Assembly (NCBI GenBank): GCA_021648425.1
Contig: JAKISV010000005.1
Location: 1 to 31,970 of the forward strand
Direction of reading: 5' to 3'
DNA length: 31,970 nucleotides
Origin: Rhizobiaceae bacterium
GTDB taxonomy: Bacteria; Pseudomonadota; Alphaproteobacteria; Rhizobiales; Rhizobiaceae
Position numbers and translations under genes: made by a program. A model generated the notes under the pieces. The model was not told where the DNA came from and searched no databases. It worked only from the letters and a program-made list of their open reading frames with translations. How positions within the stretch are numbered: the first letter of the stretch is position 1; each line of letters starts with the position of its first letter. This document shows, one piece after another, positions 16,731 to 25,721 of this stretch.

Positions 16731-17456
16731 ATGCGTAAATCCACTGCCCTGATAATTTTTGCGATGATCAGTGGCATCGGTTTTCTTTCCGCCCTTGGCA
16801 CCTGGCAGGTTGTGCGCATGAACTGGAAGGAAGAACTGATCGCGCGCACGCAGGCAAGGGCCAGCAGTGATCCGGTAAGTCTTGCTCAAATTGAAGAAAT
16901 CTGGAAACAAACGGCAGACATTGGCTATATGAAAGTGCAGCTACAGGGCACTTTTGATCACGCTGAAGAAATGTACTATTTCAACACTCTGAATGGCGTG
17001 ACAGGCTGGAATATAATTACGCCGCTATCTTTACAGGATGGCCGGGTGGTTTTATTAAACCGCGGTTTTGTTCCCGCAAAACTAAAAGAAAAATCAAAAC
17101 GCCTCGATGGCCAGATCGAAGGATTGGTGAAAATTGTCGGACTGGCAAGAAACCCGGTGACAAAAAAACCCAACTCCTTTATGCCCGATAATGAACTGGA
17201 TAAGCGTGATTTTTTCTGGAAGAGTTATTCCCAGATGGCCTCCCTGGTCAGCGATAAATCACCGGCGCAAATTTTACCCTTCCTGATAGATGCCGGAAAA
17301 AGCGAATTGGAAGGTGGCTTTCCTTTGGGCGGGACCACCCGCATGAAATTTCCAAATTCCCATCTCCAGTACGCCATTACCTGGTACGGACTGGCCCTTT
17401 CTTTGTTGGCAGTGGGATCTGCATTTTTATACGGTCGCCGAAAAGAGGCGGCTTGA
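16731..17456 (+). CDS. SURF1 family cytochrome oxidase assembly protein
   Basis: A 241-residue membrane protein with the SURF1 layout. An N-terminal helix (about 5-25) is followed directly by GTWQVVRMNWKEELI. A periplasmic domain contains GWNIITPLSLQDGRVVLLNRGFVP, and a C-terminal helix (about 212-235) ends in a basic tail. SURF1 helps insert haem a into subunit I. An AGGGAAC site precedes the ATG. It lies after the coxC terminator, so it may have its own promoter or depend on read-through, and it leads into ispH. Confidence 0.93.
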   Translation: MRKSTALIIFAMISGIGFLSALGTWQVVRMNWKEELIARTQARASSDPVSLAQIEEIWKQTADIGYMKVQLQGTFDHAEEMYYFNTLNGVTGWNIITPLSLQDGRVVLLNRGFVPAKLKEKSKRLDGQIEGLVKIVGLARNPVTKKPNSFMPDNELDKRDFFWKSYSQMASLVSDKSPAQILPFLIDAGKSELEGGFPLGGTTRMKFPNSHLQYAITWYGLALSLLAVGSAFLYGRRKEAA

Positions 17457-17510
17457 CACTTATTGGCTGCGGATTATTAAGTAGGTAAGTTCACAAAACT
17501 GGAAAGCCAA

Positions 17511-18560
17511 TTGAACACCCACGCCAAACCCCCTTTGATATTGCGCCTGTGTGGCCCACGTGGATTTTGTGCCGGTGTTGACCGCGCTATCCAGATCGTC
17601 GTTCTTGCCCTCAAAAAATATGGTTCGCCGGTATATGTTCGCCACGAAATTGTCCACAACCGCTATGTGGTAGAGGGGTTAGAGGCTCGCGGTGCAATTT
17701 TTGTTGAAGAACTCAGCGAAATCCCGCCCACTGATCAGCCCGTTATATTTTCCGCCCACGGTGTTCCAAAATCAGTTCCGCAAGATGCCAAATCAAAAAA
17801 CCTGTTATTTCTTGATGCTACCTGTCCGCTGGTGTCCAAAGTCCACAAACAGGCAGTGCGCCATACCCGCCTTGGCCGCCATGTATTGCTGATCGGCCAT
17901 CACGGCCACCCCGAAGTCATTGGCACCATGGGGCAACTGGAACCAGACCAGGTCAACCTCATTGAAACCGTGGCAGATGTTGATGGTTTTAAACCCGTTG
18001 AAGGGCGCGCCCTGGGTTTTGTAACTCAGACCACATTGTCGGTTGATGATACCGCCCATATTATTGAACGGCTAAAGTCGCGATTTCCGCAAATCGCCGC
18101 TCCCGCCGCAGAATCGATATGTTACGCCACTACCAACCGCCAAAGCGCTGTAAAACAGGCAGCGGTCGGCGCGGACCATTTTTTCGTAGTCGGTTCACCC
18201 AATTCCTCAAATTCGATGCGCCTGGTTGAAATGGCAAAACGAAGCGGCGCAAAAAAATCTATCCTCGTGCACGACGCCGATGATATACCCTGGAATGAAA
18301 TCGGCACCAGTGCCAATGGACCCGCAACAATTGTCGGACTATCAGCAGGAGCAAGTGCACCCGAAGTGCTGATTAACGAGATTATTGAAACATTCAGAGA
18401 TAAATACGACATGAAACTTGAACTTGCCATTGCCGCTATTGAAGATGAAGAATTTATGGTGATGCGTTCCCTGCGCGATATCGAGCTCCTCGCCACCGAT
18501 ATGGCCTTTGTAAATGGCTCCCGGACACAAGCAGCCTTGTCCAATTCGGATGGAAACTGA
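17511..18560 (+). CDS. ispH: 4-Hydroxy-3-methylbut-2-enyl diphosphate reductase
   Basis: A 349-residue iron-sulfur enzyme of the last step of the MEP isoprenoid pathway, making IPP and DMAPP. The three cluster cysteines are C20 (GPRGFCAGV), C105 (DATCPLVSK) and C204 (ICYATTNRQ). The catalytic Glu is in HPEVIGT (E135). The start is TTG, preceded by GGAAAG; no ATG exists ahead of the first cluster Cys, so a non-ATG start is required. The protein is longer at the C terminus than the E. coli enzyme. It is followed by thrB after 2 nt. Confidence 0.96.
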   Translation: MNTHAKPPLILRLCGPRGFCAGVDRAIQIVVLALKKYGSPVYVRHEIVHNRYVVEGLEARGAIFVEELSEIPPTDQPVIFSAHGVPKSVPQDAKSKNLLFLDATCPLVSKVHKQAVRHTRLGRHVLLIGHHGHPEVIGTMGQLEPDQVNLIETVADVDGFKPVEGRALGFVTQTTLSVDDTAHIIERLKSRFPQIAAPAAESICYATTNRQSAVKQAAVGADHFFVVGSPNSSNSMRLVEMAKRSGAKKSILVHDADDIPWNEIGTSANGPATIVGLSAGASAPEVLINEIIETFRDKYDMKLELAIAAIEDEEFMVMRSLRDIELLATDMAFVNGSRTQAALSNSDGN

Positions 18561-18562
18561 AT

Positions 18563-19519
18563 TTGGCTGTTTATACAACAATCACGGATGCCGATGTTTG
18601 CGCATTTCTTCTCCAATATGATATCGGGGAACTTCAATCCCTCAAAGGTATTGCTGAAGGGATACAAAATTCCAATTTTCTGCTCTCCACTTCAAAAGGC
18701 CTCTATATTCTAACCCTCTATGAACAGATGGTGGAAGAAAAAGACTTGCCGTTTTATCTCGGTCTGATGGAGCATCTTTCGAGCAGCGGCATTAATTGCC
18801 CCCGGCCCATGAAGATGAAAAATGGCGATATTCTTTCCACATTGTGCAAGCGCCCCGCTGCGATAGTCAGTTTTCTAAACGGCGTATCTGTATCCAAACC
18901 TCAAATCACCCATACCCGCCAGGTAGGTAAAATTCTGGCCAGGATGCATTTAGCAGCAGCCGATTTTTCGCTGGCACTTGAAAACCCGCTTCGCCAGGCA
19001 AACTGGCACGAAGTTTACGCAAAGTCTCAAGCGCGGGTCATGGAAATCGACAAGAATTTGCCGCAAACAATTGAGCGCGAATTGACATTTCTGGCGAGCA
19101 ACTGGCTCCTGGATTTGCCCAACGGAACAATCCATGCAGACCTGTTTCCAGACAATGTTTTTTTTCTCGATGGCACTCTTTCAGGCGTAATAGATTTTTA
19201 CTTTGCTGCCAACGATCTGCTGGCCTTTGATCTCGCCATTTGCATCAACGCCTGGTGTTTTGAAAAGGATGGCAGTTTCAACCGTCAAAAATCTCATGCC
19301 CTGTTTGAAGGGTATCAATCTGTTCGAAATTTGAGCGCTGCTGAAATTGCTGCCATGCCGGTTTTGTGCCGTGGTGCATCCATGCGATTTTTGCTTACCC
19401 GAATTTATGATTGGCTAAACGTGCCACCCGGCGCAATGGTAACCCCCCATGACCCGATAGAATATCTCAAACGACTTCAATTCCACCAGACCATAACAGA
19501 CGCAGATGACTACCAATAA
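18563..19519 (+). CDS. thrB: Homoserine kinase (ThrB, aminoglycoside phosphotransferase fold)
   Basis: A 318-residue homoserine kinase of the APH-like type found in alphaproteobacteria, not the GHMP type of E. coli. N-terminal features are the glycine-poor loop GIAEGIQNSNFLL. The catalytic loop is H191-A-D193-LFPDN198, and the metal-binding Asp is D211 in GVIDFYFA. It makes O-phosphohomoserine for ThrC, whose gene is in the same window at 27-28.4 kb. The start is TTG, 2 nt after the ispH stop; the first internal ATG lies 55 codons in, past conserved sequence. Confidence 0.95.
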   Translation: MAVYTTITDADVCAFLLQYDIGELQSLKGIAEGIQNSNFLLSTSKGLYILTLYEQMVEEKDLPFYLGLMEHLSSSGINCPRPMKMKNGDILSTLCKRPAAIVSFLNGVSVSKPQITHTRQVGKILARMHLAAADFSLALENPLRQANWHEVYAKSQARVMEIDKNLPQTIERELTFLASNWLLDLPNGTIHADLFPDNVFFLDGTLSGVIDFYFAANDLLAFDLAICINAWCFEKDGSFNRQKSHALFEGYQSVRNLSAAEIAAMPVLCRGASMRFLLTRIYDWLNVPPGAMVTPHDPIEYLKRLQFHQTITDADDYQ

Positions 19520-19530
19520 AAGGAAAAAGT

Positions 19531-19971
19531 GTGAGTAAAAAAGTTGATATTTGGACGGATGGCGCCTGTTCGGGAAATCCCGGCCCCGGTGGATGGGGTG
19601 CTTTGTTGCTAATGGGAGCGCATAGCCGCGAACTGAAAGGTGGTGAAAAAAACACCACCAACAATCGCATGGAACTGCGTGCCGCCATCGAGGGGCTGAA
19701 TGCACTAAAACACCAATGCACCGTGGATTTGCACACAGATTCAAAATATGTGCGCAGCGGTATTACCGGCTGGATTCACAACTGGAAACGCAACGGCTGG
19801 AAAACTGCCTCCAGAAAACCGGTTAAAAATGTTGAACTGTGGCAGGCCCTTGATGAGGCAATTTTACACCATCAGGTCACCTGGCACTGGGTAAAAGGCC
19901 ATGCTGGTATCCCCGAAAATGAAAAAGCCGACGAGTTGGCCCGCGAAGGCATGAAGCCCTATAAAAATTAG
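19531..19971 (+). CDS. rnhA: Ribonuclease HI
   Basis: A 146-residue RNase HI that removes the RNA strand of RNA-DNA hybrids. Catalytic residues are at the same numbers as in E. coli: D10 (WTDGACSGNPGPGG), E48 (NNRMELRAA), D70 (HTDSKYV), H124 (KGHAG) and D134 (EKADELA). The start is GTG with an AGGAAAAA site; the only internal ATG would remove the first catalytic Asp. It lies 11 bp after thrB and converges with the peroxiredoxin gene, leaving only 4 bp between the stops. Confidence 0.97.
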   Translation: MSKKVDIWTDGACSGNPGPGGWGALLLMGAHSRELKGGEKNTTNNRMELRAAIEGLNALKHQCTVDLHTDSKYVRSGITGWIHNWKRNGWKTASRKPVKNVELWQALDEAILHHQVTWHWVKGHAGIPENEKADELAREGMKPYKN

Positions 19972-19975
19972 AGTT

Positions 19976-20461
19976 TTACAATTGCTGCATAATCGTTGAG
20001 GCGCCCGATACGGTTGCCTGGCCAGGCTTGTCTTCAATATTCAAAACCTGCACCACGCCGTCATCCAATATCATTGAATAACGCTTTGATCGTATGCCCA
20101 TTCCGGCGGGATCTAGATCAACCTCCATGCCAATGGCTTTGGTAACAATTGCGCTGCCGTCACAAAGGAAGCCGATTTTTCCTTTTGCCTTGTTGGCAGT
20201 GGCCCATGCGTCCATCACCCAGACATCGTTTACCGAAAGCACATAAACCGCGTCAATTCCCTTTGACTTAATCTGCTCCAGGTTTTCCAGATAGCCCGGC
20301 AGGTGATTGAGATGGCATGTGGGAGTGAAAGCGCCGGGAAGGGCGAATAATACCACCCTTTTACCGCTAAATATTTCATCGCTCGTAACATCGCCCGGAC
20401 CTTCATCGGTCATGATTTTGAATGTTGAATTTGGAAATTTATCACCAATTGAAATGGCCAT
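19976..20461 (-). CDS. Peroxiredoxin, Prx5/PrxII type
   Basis: A 161-residue thiol peroxidase that reduces hydrogen peroxide and alkyl hydroperoxides. The peroxidatic cysteine is C49 in PGAFTPTCH, the Prx5 version of the PxxxTxxC motif. A second cysteine, C100 (GFLCDGSA), could be a resolving residue or the enzyme may use an external thiol such as glutathione or glutaredoxin. No glutaredoxin domain is fused. An AGGA site precedes the ATG. Confidence 0.93.
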   Translation of the reverse strand: MAISIGDKFPNSTFKIMTDEGPGDVTSDEIFSGKRVVLFALPGAFTPTCHLNHLPGYLENLEQIKSKGIDAVYVLSVNDVWVMDAWATANKAKGKIGFLCDGSAIVTKAIGMEVDLDPAGMGIRSKRYSMILDDGVVQVLNIEDKPGQATVSGASTIMQQL

Positions 20462-20560
20462 CTGATTGTCCTGCTAACTAATTACATCAGATCACAACCT
20501 AAGTGGGAAGATTGATAAATTCAACCCGGTTGTGAACTGGAAAATACAAAAGAAAAATGA

Positions 20561-21406
20561 CTATTCGCCATTGCCTACAAACAAGGTTTGTTCACTGCCA
20601 AAACCATCCACCGCTAAAGTCAGTCGCAAAGGTGTCGCTGACAAATCCGCATCTTTTGGTAAATCGCTCAGGTCAACTTCAAACTCAGCCAGTTCCCCTT
20701 CATGACGCAGCAATTTGGCCGGACTGAAAAACCAGTCCTGTTTTCCTTCTGCAAACAATTCCGGTTTTTCAAAAGACTGCGAAACACTTGCTCTAACCAG
20801 CACCTTGTTGGCATCAATTCGTTCAGCATCCAGAATTTGCGGTACACCTTCAGTTGCTTTTGTTACAGGTATTTTTTGTTTGGCCAATTCAATCAGGCTG
20901 CTTGAAATTGGGTCGCTTTTGTTAAGTAGTGATAAATCCTGTGTGAAGCTCGCCACTGCGGGAATGCAAATCGCTTCGCAAACACCCATTAGAATATTCA
21001 GTTTCAATTTTCCTGAAAGCGGTGAAATCACCGGCCTGGCTTTAAACGGAAAAGCCACATAATCCGTATAGATTATTGAAATAACCCCAAACGTTCGTTT
21101 TGCTTTTGGCGCTGGAAATTCAGGAGTTTCAACAACTACACCCTGACTGTCTGAAAAATTGAAATCTGGCGGTATGCCACCTTCTCCCGGTTGGCGCCAA
21201 TAAGTCGTCCAGCCCGGTTTCAGTTCTACCTCGATAATGCCTTCGACTTCCCCGCTTTGCGGGTTAAAAACTGTCACCAGCCGCGCGCGTCCGCCGCCAA
21301 GGTCCTCCCACTGGGTGACTTCAGCAAAAGCCTGGCCATCCAAACCTGTTAAAGACCACAGTATTATCAGACCGGTTGCAAACCTTTGAAATAGAGTTTT
21401 GATCAT
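20561..21406 (-). CDS. Periplasmic protein with DsbD N-terminal-like domain
   Basis: A 281-residue protein with a signal peptide (about 1-28, ending GQAFA). Its domain resembles the N-terminal alpha domain of the disulfide reductase DsbD: LKPGWTTYWRQPGEGGIPP, then GVCEAICIP with a CxxxC pair (C143, C147), the likely redox site. No membrane or thioredoxin domain follows, so this is a stand-alone periplasmic thiol carrier that must be reduced by another membrane protein such as CcdA or ScsB (inference). A link to cytochrome or oxidase copper-site reduction is plausible but not shown. Confidence 0.82.
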   Translation of the reverse strand: MIKTLFQRFATGLIILWSLTGLDGQAFAEVTQWEDLGGGRARLVTVFNPQSGEVEGIIEVELKPGWTTYWRQPGEGGIPPDFNFSDSQGVVVETPEFPAPKAKRTFGVISIIYTDYVAFPFKARPVISPLSGKLKLNILMGVCEAICIPAVASFTQDLSLLNKSDPISSSLIELAKQKIPVTKATEGVPQILDAERIDANKVLVRASVSQSFEKPELFAEGKQDWFFSPAKLLRHEGELAEFEVDLSDLPKDADLSATPLRLTLAVDGFGSEQTLFVGNGE

Positions 21407-21488
21407 GCTGGCATTTTAGCGTTAGTTTTGTTAAAAAACAGCACACAATTTTACTTGCATCTATCATAATTTAGTGAATGCTTGTCTT

Positions 21489-22094
21489 ATGAATGAAACC
21501 GGAATCAATTTTGACGGCAGCGATTATCTGGAAGGCAAATTTCTGATTGCCATGCCGGGCATGGGTGACACGCGATTTGAAAAATCCGTAATATACATCT
21601 GCGCCCACACAGAAAAAGGCGCCATGGGTTTCATGATAAACCGGGCACTCAGTACGCCATCGATTAGCGATTTTTTTACCCAGCTTGGCATCATCAATAA
21701 AGACGAGGCCCTCGATTTATCATCCAACTATAAAAATGTTCAACTGTACACCGGTGGCCCGGTTGAGCCGGGAAGAGGATTTGTTCTGCACTCGCCTGAG
21801 TTCAAGGGAGAATCTACCCTGTGTGTCGATGAAAATGTCTGCCTGACTGCCACGCTGGAAATATTGCGTGCAATCGTTACCGGAAAAGGCCCCAAAAAAA
21901 TTCTCCTGGCTCTTGGTTATTCAGGTTGGGCGGCGGGGCAACTGGAAGAAGAAATTATCTCAAATGGCTGGCTGATCAGTCTTGCTGACAGCAAGGTAAT
22001 TTTTGGTCGTAACAACACGCTTAAATACGAGCAGGCCTTGAATATTCTGGGTGTTGATCCGTTGCTTCTTTCGCCTGATGCAGGGCACGCTTGA
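21489..22094 (+). CDS. YqgE/AlgH family protein
   Basis: A protein of 201 residues from the ATG at 21489 (206 from an in-frame GTG at 21474). Family motifs are FLIAMPGMGDTRFEKSVIYIC, GAMGFMINRAL, YTGGPVEPGRGFVLHS and the late LALGYSGWAAGQLEEEI. The family is widespread and conserved in fold, but its biochemical role is unclear. No ribosome-binding site is obvious for either start; ATG is preferred. It is divergent from the DsbD-like gene, with a short shared promoter region. Confidence 0.9.
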   Translation: MNETGINFDGSDYLEGKFLIAMPGMGDTRFEKSVIYICAHTEKGAMGFMINRALSTPSISDFFTQLGIINKDEALDLSSNYKNVQLYTGGPVEPGRGFVLHSPEFKGESTLCVDENVCLTATLEILRAIVTGKGPKKILLALGYSGWAAGQLEEEIISNGWLISLADSKVIFGRNNTLKYEQALNILGVDPLLLSPDAGHA

Positions 22095-22107
22095 ATCGCG
22101 AAAGGCT

Positions 22108-24984
22108 CTATTGCCCGGCCATTTTATATTCCTGTTGCAGTAACGGCAAAATTTCACTGGACTTAACCGGCTCTCCAAATAAATAGCCCTGAGCAAATTC
22201 ACAACCCAGTTGCAGCAGTTCTGCCGCATCTGATTCGGTCTCCACCCCTTCGGCCACCAGGCTTTGTTTTAATCCATGACCAAGCGCAATAATGGAGCGC
22301 AGAACTACCAGTCGATTGTCGTGTTCGTGGGACTGCACAAATTCTTTATCGATTTTGATGGTATCAAAAGGAAACCGCAACAAATAGGACAGACTTGAAT
22401 AACCGGTACCAAAATCATCCAGAGCCAGTCCAACCCCAAGGGATTTGATGCGCTTTAGCACTTCAGCGGAATATTCCGGATTGCGCATGACAAGGCTTTC
22501 AGTAAGTTCGATACGCAGCCTTGCTGGTGGAAAATCAAATTCCTTTATCGTATGAGAAATATCAGCAACAATGTCATGGCGTAACAGTTCATGACTGGAA
22601 ATATTTACAGCAACAAACAAATCTGTATCTCCCAGTGATTTTGTAACTTCGCTGAATTCAGCGATTGTGCGTTCCAAAACCTGTGAACCCAGCTCGGCAA
22701 TCAATCCGGAATTTTCAGCCAAAGTTATAAACTCTGAAGGTGGAATATCGCCGACCACCGGATGTTTCCAGCGCGCCAGTGCTTCATAGCCAACCGTTAT
22801 CCGATCAGACAATCGAACAATGGGTTGGAATAAAATGGAAATATCTTTCTGCTCCAAAGCAATTTTCAGATCTTCCTCCATACTGGATTTGGAATTCTTG
22901 CTGGTACGAAATGCCGGGCGAAAGGGTTCAATACGGTTGCCGCCAAATCGCTTTGCATGGATCATCGCCAATTCGGCATCTTCAATAAATCGATCAGCAT
23001 CAGTTTGGTCCTTGGTCCAGCTGGCAATGCCGATAGATGCTGTCAGCTCGATAGAATCATCGGCAAACTGGATAGGAGAACTCATGGTTTTTCGTATCGC
23101 ATCAGCAAAAGCCGCAATTTTATCCGGCGCGGTTTGTGACAACAGCATCAATACGAACTGATCACCCTGAAAACGGGCCAGCTTATCACCGTCTTTAAGC
23201 AGGCGGCCAAGCCTGCGTGCTACTGTCAGCAACAATGTATCGCCCACCGAGATGCCATATTTCGCATTAATCTGATTGAAGTTATCAATGTTGATATGGA
23301 AAAGTGATGGTCTGATCGTACTGGAATTTTTCGCCAGATCAGTGATAGCCTCAAGCCGGTTTGCAAATAGCTGCCGGTTGGCAAGGCCAGTCAAATTATC
23401 ATGAACTGCGTCATGCAGCAGGCGTTCTTCTGAATTTTTTGCGGCGGTTACATCATCTATAGTCCCCACACAACGAATAACCTCTCCCTCTCCATCAAGC
23501 AGCGGGCGCGCGCGCAATTCAAACCAATGATAATATCCCTCATCACTTCGAAGGCGAAAAGTTTGTTTGATGCGCCCACGACGGTGCTCAACAACAGCAT
23601 CCAGAGTGGCGCTGAACCGGTCGCGATCATTGGGGTGAATAATGCTTTTCCAGTTGCTGGAGGGGCCATTTAATGTGGAAACCGGAACGCCAAGGATATT
23701 GGCGGCCTGTTCTTCCGTGCTGATAATGTCGCGGCTGACATCCCAATCCCAGACAATTGCATTTGCCCCGGTAAGTGCCAATGCCTGGCGCTCGACATTA
23801 CTCACCAGCCCCTGCGCCAACACACCACCCGCAAACGCATGTTGCATGACAGTAAACCCTAACAACATAACAATCAGTACCAGCCCACCCGCCAGCGCCG
23901 GTTGAACCACATCATTTGAAATAGCGCCGCTAGCGGTCATCCATGCGGCAAATGTCCAGGCGAGTATCATGATCCATGTGGGTATCAGCATAATTGCCCG
24001 GTCATAACGCTGTATCGCCAGCCATACGATGACCAACAGCCCGAATACTCCGGTAACTGCGAAAGAAAGTCTGGCAATTCCAGCCGCAATATCAGGTTCA
24101 ATGATTGCCACACCAATTAAGATGAGCAACCCTAAAATCCAGCCCGTCACAACTGACGAAAAATGAGAATGCCAGCGATTGAGGTTGAGGTAGGCAAAAA
24201 GAAATATCAACAGACTGGTTGATAAAAACACTTCCGATCCCGCCCGCCAGATAGGTTCGCTGGCAGTCGAAATTCCCAATATCTTATTCCAGAATCCGAA
24301 ATCCACGCATATATAGGCCAGAACAGACCAGGCTAAAGCGGCTGTGGCAGGAAAGAGTGCTGATCCTTTTACTACAAATATGATGGTGAGAAATATCGCC
24401 AGCAACCCCGAAATTCCAAGCACAATACCCCGGTAAAGCGTGTAACTGTTCACGGTGTCCTTGTAAGCATCAGGATCCCACAGATAGAGCTTTGGCAGTT
24501 TGGGTGTATTTTGCTCCGCCACAAAAGTGATAACGGCACCAGGATCCAGTGTAATTAAGAAAACATCCGCTTCGCTGTCTTCAAGCTTTTCCAGCGCAAA
24601 CCCCTCGCTGGGGGTAATGGCCACAATGCGCTCGGCATCGAGGTCCGGCCAGATAATCCCGGAAGATACCAGGCGGTAATGAGGCGCTACAATTAATTTG
24701 TCAATTTGCTCATTGCTGGTGTTGGCCAGCGCAAATACAGCCCAGTTGGTATCCTTGCGCCCACTGCGCGATTGAACTTCAATGCGCCGCACAATGCCAT
24801 TGGCATCAGCTGCAGTTGAAACCTTCAAACTATCTTCTTGTTGCGGATAAAAATCTACAATATCAGTAATATCAACAGCCGGCTCATCAAGACTGACAGA
24901 CACCGGTTCCAAAGCCTGTGCTGAATAAACCGATGCACTAAGCAATAATATCAATATCACCAGATTTAAGATGAACCACCGCAT
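22108..24984 (-). CDS. 7TM-PAS-GGDEF-EAL protein, likely c-di-GMP phosphodiesterase
   Basis: A 958-residue membrane signalling protein. It has a signal peptide (1-25), an extracytoplasmic beta domain (about 30-165) and seven membrane helices (about 184-385), giving a 7TMR-DISM-like layout. A PAS domain (about 400-515), GGDEF domain (about 525-690) and EAL domain (about 705-950) follow. The GGDEF signature is degraded to QGDQF (606-610), so cyclase activity is unlikely. The EAL domain keeps E734-A-L, N794, E829, DDFGTG (856-861), K879 and AEGVE (E912), so it should hydrolyse c-di-GMP. The ATG at 24984 was chosen because it begins the signal peptide; the frame is open to an ATG at 25035. No clear ribosome-binding site at either. 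Confidence 0.92.
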   Translation of the reverse strand: MRWFILNLVILILLLSASVYSAQALEPVSVSLDEPAVDITDIVDFYPQQEDSLKVSTAADANGIVRRIEVQSRSGRKDTNWAVFALANTSNEQIDKLIVAPHYRLVSSGIIWPDLDAERIVAITPSEGFALEKLEDSEADVFLITLDPGAVITFVAEQNTPKLPKLYLWDPDAYKDTVNSYTLYRGIVLGISGLLAIFLTIIFVVKGSALFPATAALAWSVLAYICVDFGFWNKILGISTASEPIWRAGSEVFLSTSLLIFLFAYLNLNRWHSHFSSVVTGWILGLLILIGVAIIEPDIAAGIARLSFAVTGVFGLLVIVWLAIQRYDRAIMLIPTWIMILAWTFAAWMTASGAISNDVVQPALAGGLVLIVMLLGFTVMQHAFAGGVLAQGLVSNVERQALALTGANAIVWDWDVSRDIISTEEQAANILGVPVSTLNGPSSNWKSIIHPNDRDRFSATLDAVVEHRRGRIKQTFRLRSDEGYYHWFELRARPLLDGEGEVIRCVGTIDDVTAAKNSEERLLHDAVHDNLTGLANRQLFANRLEAITDLAKNSSTIRPSLFHINIDNFNQINAKYGISVGDTLLLTVARRLGRLLKDGDKLARFQGDQFVLMLLSQTAPDKIAAFADAIRKTMSSPIQFADDSIELTASIGIASWTKDQTDADRFIEDAELAMIHAKRFGGNRIEPFRPAFRTSKNSKSSMEEDLKIALEQKDISILFQPIVRLSDRITVGYEALARWKHPVVGDIPPSEFITLAENSGLIAELGSQVLERTIAEFSEVTKSLGDTDLFVAVNISSHELLRHDIVADISHTIKEFDFPPARLRIELTESLVMRNPEYSAEVLKRIKSLGVGLALDDFGTGYSSLSYLLRFPFDTIKIDKEFVQSHEHDNRLVVLRSIIALGHGLKQSLVAEGVETESDAAELLQLGCEFAQGYLFGEPVKSSEILPLLQQEYKMAGQ

Positions 24985-25130
24985 TAGTGTATAATATCCA
25001 GCCTGCTGGCCACAATTGTTGTTGGTGATTTGCATTGGTGGGTTAAACCATATCGAGAAGTAATTTTCCAGAATTATTGCAGGAAAATAAGTGTTAATTA
25101 TTGCGATGAAATGTCAATTTTTGTAGTCGG

Positions 25131-25721
25131 TTAATCATCCACCAGGCGTGCATAAAGTATATGGTCGCGGCGAATGCCATTTATTTCAAGATATTTTCGT
25201 AACAGGCCCTCGCGCTGAAAGCCTGTTTTTTCAAGTAATATTGATGAGCGCTTATTATCCGGCAGGCAGGCAGCCTCAACGCGGCAGAGTTTTAAATCAG
25301 CAAATACGTGGCGAGTAATGGCACGCACAGTTTTTTTCATATTGCCTTTGCCTGCATATTCTTCCCCCATCCAGTAACCAATATTGCAGGAGAGTGCGAC
25401 GCCACGGCGAATATTTGAAATGGAGATGCCGCCAATTGGTCGGTCCGTTTCGCACGAAACAAGAAAAAAGGTTTCCCCGGTTTTCTTGTCCAGTTCCAGT
25501 TGATAACGCTTCAGTCGCCGTCGAAATCCAAGTGGAGTAAGATCGTTTTCCGGCCATCGCGGTTCATAAGGCTCAAGAAAATTTCTGCTGGCCTGGCGTA
25601 TTTCTTTCCAGGCTGCAAAATCCCGAGCCTCCGGCGCACGTAATTGCAATTCTCCGCCGGGCAGATCGATGGGTTGCAGGAGAGGTTTTGTTCTGTAAAA
25701 TGCCAAACTTGCCCTAGCCAC
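25131..25721 (-). CDS. GNAT family N-acetyltransferase, RimJ/RimL-like
   Basis: A 196-residue acetyltransferase. It has the ELRAPEARDFAAWKEIR start typical of RimJ-type enzymes and the acetyl-CoA region GYWMGEEYAGKGNMKKTVRA. The C-terminal motif VEAACLPDNKRSSILLEKTGFQREGLLRKYLEINGI is also typical. Members acetylate protein N termini or small molecules; the target is unknown. It begins with GTG inside the end of the M16 peptidase gene (GTGGCTAG, 8-nt overlap) and is the last gene of thrC - M16 - GNAT, a conserved rhizobial order. Confidence 0.9.
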   Translation of the reverse strand: MARASLAFYRTKPLLQPIDLPGGELQLRAPEARDFAAWKEIRQASRNFLEPYEPRWPENDLTPLGFRRRLKRYQLELDKKTGETFFLVSCETDRPIGGISISNIRRGVALSCNIGYWMGEEYAGKGNMKKTVRAITRHVFADLKLCRVEAACLPDNKRSSILLEKTGFQREGLLRKYLEINGIRRDHILYARLVDD

